This document shows positions 1 through 11,050 of a stretch of DNA of 64,000 nucleotides, piece by piece. The translations under genes were made by a program, and so were the position numbers. The stretch is taken from NCBI RefSeq assembly GCF_900497805.2, contig NW_020954615.1:10209488-10273487 (forward strand), read 5' to 3'. The notes beneath the pieces are model-generated. The model did no database searches. It saw only the letters and a program-made list of their open reading frames with translations, and was not told where the DNA came from. The stretch is from Vombatus ursinus. Lineage: Eukaryota > Chordata > Mammalia > Diprotodontia > Vombatidae. Within the stretch, counting starts at the first letter, position 1, and every line of letters begins with the position of its first letter.

Positions 1-104
1 CTACTATGTGTTAGGCACTGTGCTAGGTTCTGGGGATATGAAAAAGATGAAAAAAATTCCTGTCTTTAAGGAGATTACATTCTAATATACTAATGATACA
101 ATCA
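1..104 (-). repeat. L2 LINE 3' end fragment
   Basis: Contains the complement of the classic L2 tail (TTAGGCACTGTGCTAGG, GGGGATATGAAAAAG, AAGGAGATTACATTCTAAT), the motif that recurs in the other minus-strand L2 copies here. The element runs off the left edge, so only its last part is visible. Confidence 0.75.
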
Positions 105-116
105 ATATATACACGT

Positions 117-200
117 GTATGGATGCATGTGTATCTATGCCTACTCATACACACAGTACATATATATATGTATATATATATTCATACACATGCACATGTA
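117..200. repeat. TA/TG-rich low-complexity tract
   Basis: Interrupted TATATG/CACATG tract between an L2 tail and a SINE. Imperfect, probably an old decayed dinucleotide array. Confidence 0.6.
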
Positions 201-216
201 TATTATAAACATACAT

Positions 217-466
217 TGTTCTTGCTGGTCAGTCGTTTAAGTCAAGTTTGACTTTTTGTGGGTCCATTTAAGATTTTCTTGGAAAAGGATATTGAAGTGA
301 TTTGCCATTTTCTTTTCCAGCTGATTTTAAAGATGAAGAAACCAAGGTAAACATATTAAAATGAATTTCCCTGGGTCACACAGCTAATAAGTATCTGTAG
401 CTGGATTTGAAATCAGGTCCTCCTGACTACAGGCCCAGAACTCTATCCACTGTACCACTTATTCCT
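217..466 (-). repeat. MAR1-type tRNA-derived SINE
   Basis: Reads as the reverse complement of the long marsupial SINE: right-half block (GATTTGCCATTTTCTTTTCC), then the tRNA-related block with GGGTCACACAGCTAATAAG and the end CTCTATCCACTGTACCAC. Diverged, hence an old copy. Confidence 0.8.
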
Positions 467-515
467 ATATGTATGTGTGTATGTATGTATGTATGTATGT
501 ATGTAGATATATATC
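467..515. repeat. (GTAT)n microsatellite
   Basis: About eight consecutive GTAT units then TA repeats, directly abutting the outer end of the preceding SINE. Confidence 0.9.
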
Positions 516-740
516 TAGACATTAAAACTAACAATATTTCAATCCATTGCCATTTTATGCATTCTGTTACATAGTAATTTTTTGCATGATATTCTGTCTC
601 AGGTATAAAATTACCTGTTCCCTAATTCAAACTTGAGCCTAGACTGCAATGAACCATTAGTGCATCATAAAATACAATAAAAAAGTAATATTGGTAACAG
701 AGGATGGAGAGAGAGAGAGATGCAATTCCTGGTTTTTTTT

Positions 741-3040
741 AAAGATATAACTGTTTGAGCCAAAATGGAGAACTCTCCCAAATTCCCCTCAAAACAACTC
801 TCAAAATATCAACTCAAATCAAATTCTGGAGCAGTAAAATAAAAAAAAGTCAGATGAAACAATTTTGTCAGCCCAAGACAACTTCAGAGGTCACCAGGAA
901 AGGTCTATCTCATGAAGGTGGTAGTCAAGCCAGGAACACAGGGAAGACCTCACAGCACAGATCATGCTGGAGCCAGCAGTAGGCATTGGAGAAGACTGCA
1001 CTGGAAGCAATAGCTTCAGGAGTTCTTAGCCCATGGAGAGTGAACCAGTTGGGCAACTGGTCAGAAGGAGATTGCAGGGGATACTTTGATGGTGCTGGAT
1101 TCAGGACCCTGTTGTGTTGTCTATACCAAGTTTCAGGAGGCCAGAAGAAGCAATAAAACTTGCAGGAGCAGAAGAGTACTGGGCCTGGTTGCAGTTCCAG
1201 GACAGAGAGGAATGTTTGTGGTCACTCGTGGAGGAGTAGGGACCCTGGTCTCAATTTTAAGACAGAGGGGAGCACTAGCAATTGGGGCTGCAGGAGATTA
1301 GGAACCTGATCACAGTTCCAGAGCCAGGAAGACTGTTAGTGTTGGTAGCTACAGGGTTTACGTTCCCCTTCTGGGTAAAGAACAAAGCACAATCTGGGAG
1401 AACAGTGACCATATTTCTCCTTAGATCATACCACTTTGGAATCACCAAAAACTTACAGACTCCCCCAAAGCTAGTTCTGAAAACAGCAAAAAGAAAATCT
1501 GAAGCTTAGGACGGTGCCCACTCCATCCTGGAAATGAACCTAAATTTAACATCAAGAAATAGGCTGGACGATGATCAAACAACAACAACAAAAAGGACCT
1601 GACCATCAAATGTTACGCTGCTAACAGAAAAGATCAATACACAAACCTGAAAGAAGACAACAATCTCAAAATGGCTTCAAGCAAAACCTCAAAGAACACT
1701 GTGAATTGGATGGGAGCCCAACAAGAATTCCTGAAAGAAGAGCAGCTAGATGGTGCGGTGGATAGAGCACTGGCCCTGGATTCAGGAGGACCTAAGTTCA
1801 AGTCCAGCATCAGACGTACACAAAAAAAGGAATTCCTGAAAGAAATATTTTTTAAAGCAAATAAAAGAGGGGGTGGGATAATTTGGAGAATAAATGAAAA
1901 TGATACAAGGAAGTTATAAAAAAAAGAAAGAGCTTGGTAAAAGAGACACAAAAAATATTGAAGAAAATTATACCTTAAAAATGAAATTGGCTAAATGGTA
2001 AAAGAATATAAATTTTATTACTGAAGAAAAGAACTCCTTAAGAAGTAGAATTGTTTAAATGGAAAAAAAGAGGTATAAAAGCTCACTGAAGAAAATAATT
2101 CCTTAAAAATCAGAATTGGACAAGTGGAAGCTAATGACTTTATGAGACATCAAGGAACAATAAAAGAAAATCAAAATAATGAAAAAAATAGAAGAAAATG
2201 GGAAATATCTCATCATAAATCAGCTGAGCTGGAAAATGAATTGAGGAGAGAGAATTTAAGAATGATTAGACTACCTGAAATCCATGATCTAAAAAAAGAG
2301 TCATAAAAATCAGGTTTCAAGAAATTATCAAGGATATATAAATATCCTAAAACCAGAGGGTAAAATAGAAATTGAAAAAAAATCTTTCAATCATCTTCTG
2401 AGAGATATCCCAATCTTAGGATTTTAGGAATATCATAACCAAATTCCATAGTTCTCAGGTCAAAGAGAAAATATTGTAAACAGACAGAAAGAAACAATTA
2501 AAATATTGTAGACTCACAGTCAGTATCACACAAGATTTAGCAGCTTCCACATTAAAGGATTATAGGGCTTGAAATATTATATTCTGGAAAAGGACCTAGG
2601 ATTACATGCAAAAATGATTTATCCAGCAAAACTGAGTATAATCCTTCAAGAGAAAATAGATGTTTAATGAAATTGAGGACTTTCAAGCATTCCTGATGCA
2701 AAGACCAGAGCTGAATTAAAATTTTGACTTTCAAATGAAAGATTAGAGAGAAACCTAAAAAATGTAAACAGGAAAGAAAAATCATAAGGAAATCAATAAG
2801 GTTAACATGTTTATATTCCCATATGGGAAAGTGATCATTATAACCCCTCAAGCTTGATCAGGACAACTAGAGGAGTATAAATAGACAGACGGAATAAGAT
2901 TGAGTCAATCATATACAGATGATAGTTGAAAAAGAGGGATACTCTGGGAGAAGGTAGAAAGGAGAGGAAAAATGGGGAAAATGATCTCACATAAAGGAGA
3001 CATTCAAAGAAGAGCTTTTATAATAAAAGAAAAGTGCTAT
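741..3040 (+). repeat. HAL1/L1-type LINE, 5' region and ORF1 remnant
   Basis: A 5' non-coding stretch (about 755-1600) is followed by lysine/glutamate-rich ORF1-like fragments (a 60-residue open piece at 2124-2306 with the typical LRMIRLPEI block) and then by decayed sequence reading YPAKLS-like, the C-terminal ORF1 signature also seen at 30.1-30.3 kb on the other strand. No ORF2 is attached, and the copy stops in the spacer after ORF1. It fits a HAL1 (half-L1, ORF1 only) or a 3'-truncated L1. A WSINE1-type SINE interrupts it at 1740-1829. Confidence 0.6.
1740..1829 (+). repeat. WSINE1-type SINE, truncated, inserted in HAL1/L1
   Basis: Left half of the short tRNA-derived SINE with box-A-like TGGTGCGGTGG and box-B-like AAGTTCAAGTC, ending in a short A-run. 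It is flanked by a perfect 15-bp target-site duplication GAATTCCTGAAAGAA at 1725-1739 and 1830-1844, which proves insertion into the surrounding LINE. The usual GCAAGTCACTTAACC end is missing. Confidence 0.92.
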
Positions 3041-3500
3041 GTGTGTCTATGTAGGGGGAATACTTGAAATTCACTCACATTTAAATTGGATACGTATTCT
3101 TTCCTACTTTCATTCTTTAGTTAATAATTTCATTGAAATGTTAATCAACTTCAACTTTTTTCTTATTTATATTTTGTTATATATATATATCTAGTTCTAA
3201 AATAGGTGTATTGAGGTCTTCAGTGTTGTAAATTAATTTTCCATTTCTTCCTGTATCTATGAATATATATTTATATGCATACATATATGTATATAAAACC
3301 ATACATGCAAAGGTATATCCCTGTACACATAAATATGTATAAATTATGCAGATATGTAATATGCATGTGAGTGCATTATGTATGCACGCTTATACAAAAT
3401 CAATGTGTGTATATATATGATATATGTGTGTGTATGAGTGTATATTTATACACACATGCATATATATTTATGTATATATGATAGTTTAAATATATACATG
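3041..3500. repeat. AT-rich tract with TA/TG microsatellite decay
   Basis: No element recognised. 3178-3200 and 3255-3500 are imperfect TATATG/TACATA repeats. Confidence 0.5.
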
Positions 3501-3746
3501 TGTCATGCATGTCTTTGGTCTGTATCAAAACTAACATTTTATTTAGTTTTGATATTCTTTGATTTTCTGGTGCTTTTGAGAAAAAAAAAATTCCTTGAAT
3601 ATTGAACTTAATCTAGCATTTTTTTAATGTCATGTTCTGTGAAATCATTATCCCTACCTGCAAAAATTTTAGTTCATTTGAAGTAGGGTTAAATTTTACT
3701 CCAATCTTTTAATCAAATTCTGGGCATATTTTGATCACTTGTTTCA
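3501..3746. other. unassigned AT-rich sequence
   Basis: Nothing recognised between the TA-rich tract and the next SINE. Confidence 0.4.
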
Positions 3747-3987
3747 AATATTCAGTCATTTTAGTCATGTCTGATTCTTCATGACTCCATTTGGAGTTTT
3801 CTTGGTAAAGTTACTGAAGTGGTTTGCCATTTCCTTCTCCAGCTTATTTTACATATTAGGAAACTGAGGCAAATAGAATTAAGTGACTTTCTCAGGATCC
3901 CACAGCTAGTGTTTAAAGTGGAATTTGAACTCAGATCTTCCTGATTTCTGATCCAGCTCAATATCCACTATGCCAAGTAGCCACCCC
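3747..3987 (-). repeat. MAR1-type SINE
   Basis: Reverse-oriented long SINE: AGTCATGTCTGATTCTTCATG, GTGGTTTGCCATTTCCTTCT, GAGGAAACTGAGGC-like block and the terminal CACTATGCCAAGTAGCCACC, close to full length. Confidence 0.88.
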
Positions 3988-4024
3988 TGAAGGAAGATGG
4001 ACATTTCAGCAGATGGAAATGAGA

Positions 4025-4165
4025 GCACTGGGCCAAGAAAACCCCAAATGAGGTCATGCAGAGTTGGGCATGATTGAAATGACTGAACTACAACATATTT
4101 AAACCCAGGTCGTCCTGACTCCAGGCCTAGAGCTCTACCTACTCTTCCGTTTCGTTGCCTATCTG
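4025..4165. repeat. two short SINE fragments in opposite orientation
   Basis: 4031-4096 is the + strand 3' end of a MAR1-type SINE (GCCAAGAAAACCCCAAATGA). 4098-4165 reads as the - strand outer end of a MIR/MAR SINE (CGTCCTGACTCCAGGCCTAG). Probably debris of two insertions. Confidence 0.6.
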
Positions 4166-4570
4166 AATAAATAAATGGATTGTTGGAGTCTTCTTTCTAA
4201 TACTCTGTTTTATCATTTTCACATTCACCATTGTGATCATTAATTGTATATTTCCTTTTTTTCCACTTACACTTTTCTATCTTTTTGTCCCCTGTGGTCT
4301 TGCTTACCAGGAAGGGGGTGTTAAGAGAGAAGGAGCAGGCTTAACGCTAATGATCAATACTTGATTCAACCTCTGTCCACTCCAAGGCTTTCTTGTCTTC
4401 CACTTGCCTAGACCATAATTACAGCCCTTTCACAATTCACCCTCTAAGGTTAGAGTTTGTTTTGTTTATCAATAATTCCATCTAAAATATGCCACATCTC
4501 TTATTCTCCTCTCTCCAATCTCAGCATTTCATTTTTTCCTTGCCATGTGGAATTAATTCAACATCAAACA
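4166..4570. other. unassigned sequence
   Basis: AT-rich, pyrimidine-leaning, no recognised repeat and no convincing coding signal. Confidence 0.4.
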
Positions 4571-4597
4571 CTCTGTGTGTGTATGTGTGTGTGTGTG

Positions 4598-4644
<47 letters not shown>
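4571..4644. repeat. (TG)n microsatellite
   Basis: Interrupted GTGTGT tract with the final 40 or so bases perfect. The cysteine/valine open frames over it are artefacts of the repeat. Confidence 0.97.
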
Positions 4645-4645
<1 letters not shown>

Positions 4646-6309
4646 CCCTGACGCTTTACTTTGATAAAAGAAGTTCAACTTTTTTTAGCTTTTTCATCTA
4701 CCATTCCTCCATGGTTGTTCCTAAATTTTCTCAGGTTCCTTAAATATGTGAAGTAGTAAGTTCTTTCTTCTTCCCCTCTCCCCTCCACTTTCATTCTTCT
4801 TTTTCCCCTCACCCATTTAGTTGCTTCTCTTAAGACTATCAGAACACAATAAGCCAACCTTCAATCCTACAATCTTAACAACCTCTATGACCCTAACAAT
4901 ATTAGGTTTCCAAGGGACACTTTTATCTCATCATAATTATCTCAGTATAATTAATCATTTTATCTTTGCATATTCCCTTCTAATTGTACAAATGTATTTA
5001 CTTATTTGGGTTTTTCTCCTTACTCTGATGATAACATTTTATAGATTCTGTTTAGCTCTAGTCTTTACATCAACAATGCTTGGAAGTCCTTTATTTTTAG
5101 TCCCCTATTTATACATTCATGTTTCCTCTGTAGAATTATTTTCAGTATTGCATAGTATTGCTTGTAAGTTTTGCTTTTAGGAATGTCACATCTCAAGTTA
5201 TCCTCTCCTTTAAGGTTGTATCTTCCAAGATTTGTGTGATTCTCATTATGGTTTCTAGGTACATGAAATATTTCTTTTTGGATGCTCAGAAAAACACGTA
5301 AGAATGAATATGTGTAGTATGCACATACATATATTATTTCTGTATATATTTTAAGTACATAATATATGTGGAAAGTGATACATGCATGCAAATATTTATC
5401 TGTAAATACACACATATATGTGTATTTGGGCACATGTGTATATCTATCTACCTGCCTACCTATTTTTCTCCCTACTCATCTATGTATTTGAATGTGATAT
5501 TTCTGAGAGTTTTAATTTTAGGATTTCTTTCAGGATGTGATTAGAGTGGTCTTTGTATTTTCACTTTAACTCTGATTCTAATTGTTTTGAACAAATATCA
5601 CTGATGATTTGTCTGAATATGGTATCTGCTTACTTTTTTGTCACAATTTTCATAAAGTTCAAAGCTTTTTAAATTTTTTTTTCTTGATCTATGTTATATG
5701 TCAATTATTTTTATAGTAGATAGCTTACATGTTCTCAACTTTTTAGTCTTTTGATTTTGTTCCAGTATTTTTTGTTGTTTCATGGTGTCATATTTATTTT
5801 TGCTCAATTCCAATTTCCAGCAAATCTTTCATTGGGATAAGGTTTTACTCTTCCTGTTTATTTTCTTTTTATACCTTTCCTCTAGACCTATGATTTCCTT
5901 TTTTTATTCTTTGAAAGCCCACTTTCTTTTTTTTATTTTTCCTTCTCATCTCTTATTTCATTTCTTCCTTGGATACTAGTTGATGTTTTTCTCTAAGCTA
6001 TGATTTTTTTTTTGACATTTTGCTTTGAAGTGTTATACTGCTTTTTTTTTTCTTTTCTGTTTACATCTTGGTGGTCCCTGGATAGAGACCATCCCTTTAT
6101 TTTCTGTTTACTCATTATTCCACCCTTACTGCCTGATTTGGGAGTTTGTGTCTGGACCAGAATCTAAACTCATTGGAGGAAAAATGGGAACATTGTTTGG
6201 TCCTGATCTGTGCTATTCAGGCTCCCGTAACTATTTTTTCCATATGTTGAACCTCATACCCTTCAAGCAAGTCAGTAGTGATGCAGGACATTTTAAACTT
6301 TTCATGCAG

Positions 6310-6461
6310 GAATAGCTAGGTGGCGCAGTGGATAGAGGACTGGCCCTGGAGTCAGGAGGACCTGAGTTCAAATTTGGCTTCAGACACTTGATGCTTACTA
6401 GCTGTGTGATCCTGGGCAAGTCACTTAACCCCAATTGCCTCACCAAAAAAAAAAAAAAAGA
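6310..6461 (+). repeat. WSINE1-type SINE
   Basis: Full-length short SINE: TAGCTAGGTGGCGCAGTGG (box A region), CCTGAGTTCAAATTTGG (box B region), CTGGGCAAGTCACTTAACC, then poly(A). Little diverged. Confidence 0.95.
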
Positions 6462-6484
6462 AAGAAAGGAAGGAAGAAAAAAAA

Positions 6485-6640
6485 TTGGGGCAGCTGGCAC
6501 AGTAGATAGAGCACTGGCCCTGAAATCAGGAGGACCTGAGTTCAAATCTGGTCTCAGACCAAACACTTGACAGTTACTAGCTTTGTGACCCTGAGCAAGT
6601 CACTTAACTCCAATTGCCTAAAAATGAAAAAAATAAAAAA
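6485..6640 (+). repeat. WSINE1-type SINE, second of a tandem pair
   Basis: Begins GGGGCAGCTGGCACAGTAG and ends in an A-rich tail. It follows the A-rich tail of the preceding SINE head to tail, consistent with insertion into that tail. Confidence 0.93.
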
Positions 6641-7178
6641 ATTAACTTGTCATTCCATGAAGGTATCATATGGTAGCAGATATCCTGGTCTGAGCTTTTC
6701 AGATGTTGATTCATAGTGACATATCTGCAGGCTCACTTTGCTTCTACTACCCATTGGTAGACAAAATTCAGTCTTGCAGTGAGAAAAGTAATACAGAAGC
6801 TTTCCTGGATATATTTTCCTCCTACCATCTCAATTACCTGCAGGTAATTTCTGCCTTATTGTGTTGATCTGGATTTGAAAAAAAGATACTCCTCATAATT
6901 TCTTTTTGGTTGCCCTGATTTCAATTTGGTCTTGTATTTTTCTTCAATTTCTACTTGAGGAGTTGTTTAAAATAGATTGGATTTTGCTGTTTCCTCAGAT
7001 TCTCCCATTTTTGCCAGTTCTCAAAATGACTTATTCTTGATGAAGTCACAATGCTCTTTGTAATGATCACTTACATTTTTACACGTCCAGGTACCATCAC
7101 TTTAATGATTACTTTTAGAATATTCCTCCTAATCAAGGTCTCTCTATAGATAATTCCATGTAGTGATCAATAAAATTA

Positions 7179-7220
<42 letters not shown>
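7179..7220. repeat. (GA)n microsatellite
   Basis: About 20 uninterrupted AG units. Confidence 0.97.
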
Positions 7221-7223
<3 letters not shown>

Positions 7224-8029
7224 CCAAAATGTAGTGTACATTTTGCATCTGAAGACCTGAGCATGAGTTGCTTTACTCAGAATCCCTCAGCTTCACTGTG
7301 ACATCATGATTGGTAAAATCTGATGTCTGCTCTTTTAATCAGACCATTAAAAGGACCAAAGATCAATGAATGTAAAATCATTAGTACGGAGTAAGAGCCT
7401 TGGCTTTGCGACTTCCTATCTGTGATTTCATCCAAGTCATTTCTCCACTCTTAAAATCTCAGATTTCTCACCTGCAAAATGAGCAGGTCTTTGAACTCTT
7501 CTTAATTTAATCAGTCTTCATTGTAGTAAATTGTATTTTCACAAAAGTATAAGTAGGATTTCTAAAAAAAATTCTATAGTAGATCAAAAGTAGAAGGAAT
7601 TGTCCTAAATCATGAGTACCAACACAACAAAAACTAAGGAGGAATAAAAGATAGATTGTGAAACAGATTTAATAATCATTGGCAAAGGGGATGGGGGCAA
7701 GCAGCAAGTGGGGAAAAAAAAGAAAGGCAGTACTAATTAACATACCAAGTTGATAGTTCCAGGATAGAGATGATTTTGGAATACTAATGTTCAAAACTAT
7801 CAAGACATCTCAGGCTAATCCCTTTGAAAACTTCACCAAAGACCAGAAAAGTTACTAACATGACTATTAGTCAACACTTTTTATCCCAATGGGCTTATTA
7901 ATACCTTAAATTGATTCATCATCCAATCTGAATTCTAATTTCTCAAGTGGCATCATTTCCACCAATCTTGCTGGATTGGAAAATGTGGTTTCATAATGCA
8001 ATTTAGACCAAGGTGGCTATTTCTTTTTC
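7221..8029. other. mostly unassigned sequence with one MIR-like fragment
   Basis: 7383-7505 resembles a + strand MIR (AGAGCCTTGGCTTTGCGAC, CTGCAAAATGAGCAGG). Nothing else is recognised. Confidence 0.4.
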
Positions 8030-8043
8030 TATCAAATATATTT

Positions 8044-8199
8044 ATTTTTTCTTTTTTTTTTCTTTGCTAGGCAATGGGGTTAAGCGACTTGCCCGGGGTC
8101 ACACAGCTGGTAAATGTCAAGTGTCTGAGGTCAGATTTGAACTCAGGTCCTCCTGACTCCAGAACTGGTGCTCTATCCACTGTGCCACCTAACTGCCCC
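8044..8199 (-). repeat. WSINE1-type SINE
   Basis: Poly(T) leader, GGGGTTAAGCGACTTGCCC, CTCAGGTCCTCCTGACTCC and the terminal TGTGCCACCTAACTGCCCC. Flanked by TATCAAATATATTT (8030-8043) and TATGAAATATATTT (8200-8213), a 14-bp duplication with one mismatch. Confidence 0.95.
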
Positions 8200-8319
8200 T
8201 ATGAAATATATTTCTAATCAGTAGGGTACTGATTAGTTTTATTACTTGAGCAACTTTTTTTCTATTAATAATTTAGAAGATTCATGTTCAATTTCATAAG
8301 TCATGAGTTTGATGTGTTT

Positions 8320-9640
8320 TTTGCCACATTTCCTTGCATCATTTGTACTACTGCCCAGAGAAGTTCATCATTATCATATGCCAGTTTCACGATGGCACAC
8401 TTTCCCAGGTTCTGGATAATGGATGAAGCTCTTGTGCTTTCCTAGTCACCAATGGAGTAAAACAGAACTTTGTGCTTACTCTCACACTTTTTAGAATGAT
8501 GTTTTCAGTGAAGTTGTTGATGCCTTCAATGAAGATGAAAACAAAATTGAGAACAGCTTCTGCACTGACAATAAATTACTTAACTTGAAAAGGCTATAAG
8601 CCGAGACTAAAGTGGAGGGAGAGTTTGGGCACAATTTTTTTGTCCACAAACGATTGTGAATTCAATGCAGCCTTTGCAGCTGAGATATGGATAAGAGTAT
8701 AGATCAGTTTTCCACTCCCTGTACTTATAATGGTCTGACAATACCTAGAAAACAGAATTTCTCTATCAGCCAGCACCTCATCATCCATACATGGAACCAT
8801 CAGTTATAGGAAATGGAGAAATTTGGAATGCTGTGGATTAATTCACTTATCTTAGCAGTAAACTTTCCAGGGATGTTTGCATAGATGATGAGGTTGACAC
8901 ACATATTTTCAGAACTAGCTTGGTGTTTGGGAGACTCCAAAGAAAAATGTGGGAGAGAAGTATTAGGATGCCTACCAAACTGGAGGTATACAGAGTTATT
9001 GTTCTGACCTTATTGTTGTCTGCCTGTGAAACCTGGACAGCATACTAATTCCATGCCAGGAAACTGAATTGTTTCCATTTGAATTGTCTTAGAAAGATTC
9101 TGAAGATCACCTGGCAAGATAAGGTACCAGAAACTGAGGTCCTTTCTTGAACTGAACTACCAAGCATTTAAATTCTGCTACAGAGAGAGAAACTCCAATG
9201 GGTTAACCACATTATTTAAATGCTGAACATATGTTTGCCTAAAATGCTATTTTATGGAGAGTTCACACAATGCAAGTACTGACATGGAGGTCAGAAGAAG
9301 TGAAATGAGGACATTCTCAAAGTCTCCCTGAAGAACTTTGAAATTGACTGTGAGACATGGGACATGCCTACCAACATGGCATGCCCTCATCAAAGAATGT
9401 GCTGTATTCTATGAGCAAAGCAGAACCACAATAGCTCAAAAGAAATGTGAGATGGGCAAATTTAAAGATATCTCCACTCCAAGCGTTCATGTGGACTATT
9501 AGCCCGACCTGTGGTAGAGTTCAAATTAGTCTGATCAGCCATAGTCAGACACACTGTACCTTAACTCCAACATAGTGATGTCATTTTGGTCCTCTTCAAG
9601 CATGAAGGACAATGAGTGTTGTTTGATGAAGTTTCACTTA
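8320..9640 (+). repeat. RTE-clade LINE, 3' half
   Basis: Decayed coding sequence matching RTE reverse transcriptase and its C-terminus: VTNGVKQ block near 8450, a degenerate FADDC-like site near 8640, the block before ACETWTAY near 9000-9045, then CLRKILKITWQDKVPETEV. It ends with sequence encoding a remnant of the terminal zinc-finger-like segment (GLISHSRTH in the family) and the 3' tail GGTCCTCTTCAAGCATGAAG. The RTE-tailed SINEs elsewhere in the window carry the same tail. No frame is intact. Confidence 0.85.
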
Positions 9641-9831
9641 ATTTTCTACTACTGCTTAACATTAAGAAGTGAAACAATTTATATTTGAAAATTTTAGACC
9701 ATTAAATCTTGCTCTTTTGAGATTTAATCCAATTTATATTATAGATGAAATAATTTAGCCTCTGATATTGCCTGTTCCCCCCTGGATCACTGCTTTGTCA
9801 ATACTTAAGAAATTAATTCAGACTATTCACT

Positions 9832-10095
9832 GGAAAGTCATACTCAAGCTGAAACTTAAATATTTTGGCCACATAACAAAAAGATGAAATTCACTGGAAA
9901 AACCCTGATATTGGTAAAGATTGAAAGCAAAAGGAGAAAGGGATGACAGAGGATGAATTGGATAGATAGTATCATGGAAACAGTGAACACCAACTTGGAA
10001 AGACTTCAAGACACAGTGGAATATAGAAGGGCCTGCCATTGTATGATCCATAGAGTCACAAAGAGTTAGATGTGAGTGAACAGCTGAGCAAGATA
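9832..10095 (+). repeat. BovB-like RTE LINE, C-terminal fragment
   Basis: Translates with stops as LKYFGHITKR, NSLEKPLILVKIESKRRKG, QRMNWIDSIMETVNTNLERL and RVTKS, the order of the BovB/RTE C-terminus (YFGHIMRR, LGKIEGKRRRG, RMRWLDSI). This is a different RTE lineage from the copy ending about 190 bp upstream. Confidence 0.85.
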
Positions 10096-10639
10096 CATGC
10101 ATATGTAAATACCTATATCTATTCATCATATATTTTTCTTTCTTTCTTATTTTTCTGTTATAGAATGTATATGTAAAATTTTACCCATAAGAAATAATAA
10201 GCTTTGAAGGTATTATAATTTATATTATGTGCTAGTGTTGTTACTTTGGATTTTCTTTTCTAATACTTGTAGGTGTCAACCTAGGTTTGGATTTTTCTTG
10301 GTAAAATTGTCAGAATTCTGTTAATATTTGAAGTGGTATTTCTGTTTTTAAATGATATATTCATTTTAAAGGATATTTAATTTTATGGTCTATTTTATAC
10401 TTATGTATTCTGTCCAGGCTTCAGACCCTATGGAGTGACCAGATTGTAGGTTGTACATTATTGAAAACTTTTAGTCTTGAACAACTGGAGTGGGAAAAAA
10501 ATACAAAACTAAATATACTACATCTGCTTTTAAGAAAATCCAAGAAAGGAGTGAGTTCTTCCAACACTCTTAACAGTTTATTCCCATATGGACTGTTGTT
10601 TTATTATCCTGGGTTCATCTTGTGAAAGATGAGAAGAAA
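10096..10639. other. unassigned AT-rich sequence
   Basis: No repeat family or coding signal recognised. Confidence 0.4.
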
Positions 10640-11050
10640 AATAAAGGGGAAAGCATTTATTAAGCAGTAACTACATTATTATAATTCAGAGCAGCTGGGT
10701 GGTACAATGGTATAATGTACAGTATATAATGGTACAATGATGGTACGGTGCTATCCTGGAGTCAGGAAGACTCATCTTCCTGAGTTCAAATCCAGCCTCA
10801 GACACTTACTAGTTATGTGATCACTTAACCTTGTTTGTCTCAATTTCCTCATCTATAAAATGAGCTGAAGAAGGAAATGGCAAACCACTCCAATATCTTT
10901 GCCAATCGCAAAGAGTTGAACATGACAGAAATGACTGGATAATAGCACATACCAAACACTCTGCTAAGTGCTGGGGATAAAGAAGAAATAAAAAATGGCC
11001 GCCACCCATAAGGAGCTCTAAATCTAATGGAAGAAGACAACACATTAAAA
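10640..11050 (-). repeat. L2 LINE 3' end split by a SINE
   Basis: Left piece (AAGCATTTATTAAGCAGTAAC) at 10640-10688 and right piece (CTCTGCTAAGTGCTGGGGAT, then AAGGAGCTCTAAATCTAATGG) at 10950-11050 are the two halves of one L2 tail. The MAR1-type SINE lies between them. Confidence 0.85.
10689..10949 (+). repeat. MAR1-type SINE inserted in L2
   Basis: Starts GAGCAGCTGGGTGGTACAATG, with an internal partial duplication (ATGGTACAATGATGGTACGG), then CTTCCTGAGTTCAAATCC, GGAAATGGCAAACCACTCC and a decayed 3' end. It sits exactly between the two halves of an L2 tail. Confidence 0.9.

Larger units (their letters stand above)
4840..7000 (-). repeat. old HAL1/L1 ORF1-type LINE remnant
   Basis: Blocks at 5040-5270 and 5490-5640 run parallel to the better preserved minus-strand HAL1 at 29.3-31.2 kb, for example ATTTCTGAGAGTTTTAATTT against ATTCCTGAGAGTTTCATTTT, then CTCTGATTCTAA in the same order. 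A TA-rich expansion (5290-5460) and two SINEs (6310-6640) interrupt it. Highly diverged; the right edge is uncertain. Confidence 0.5.

Noticed and set aside
4457-4651. Open frame with a Cys/Val repeat
   Set aside because: Translation of a (TG)n microsatellite.
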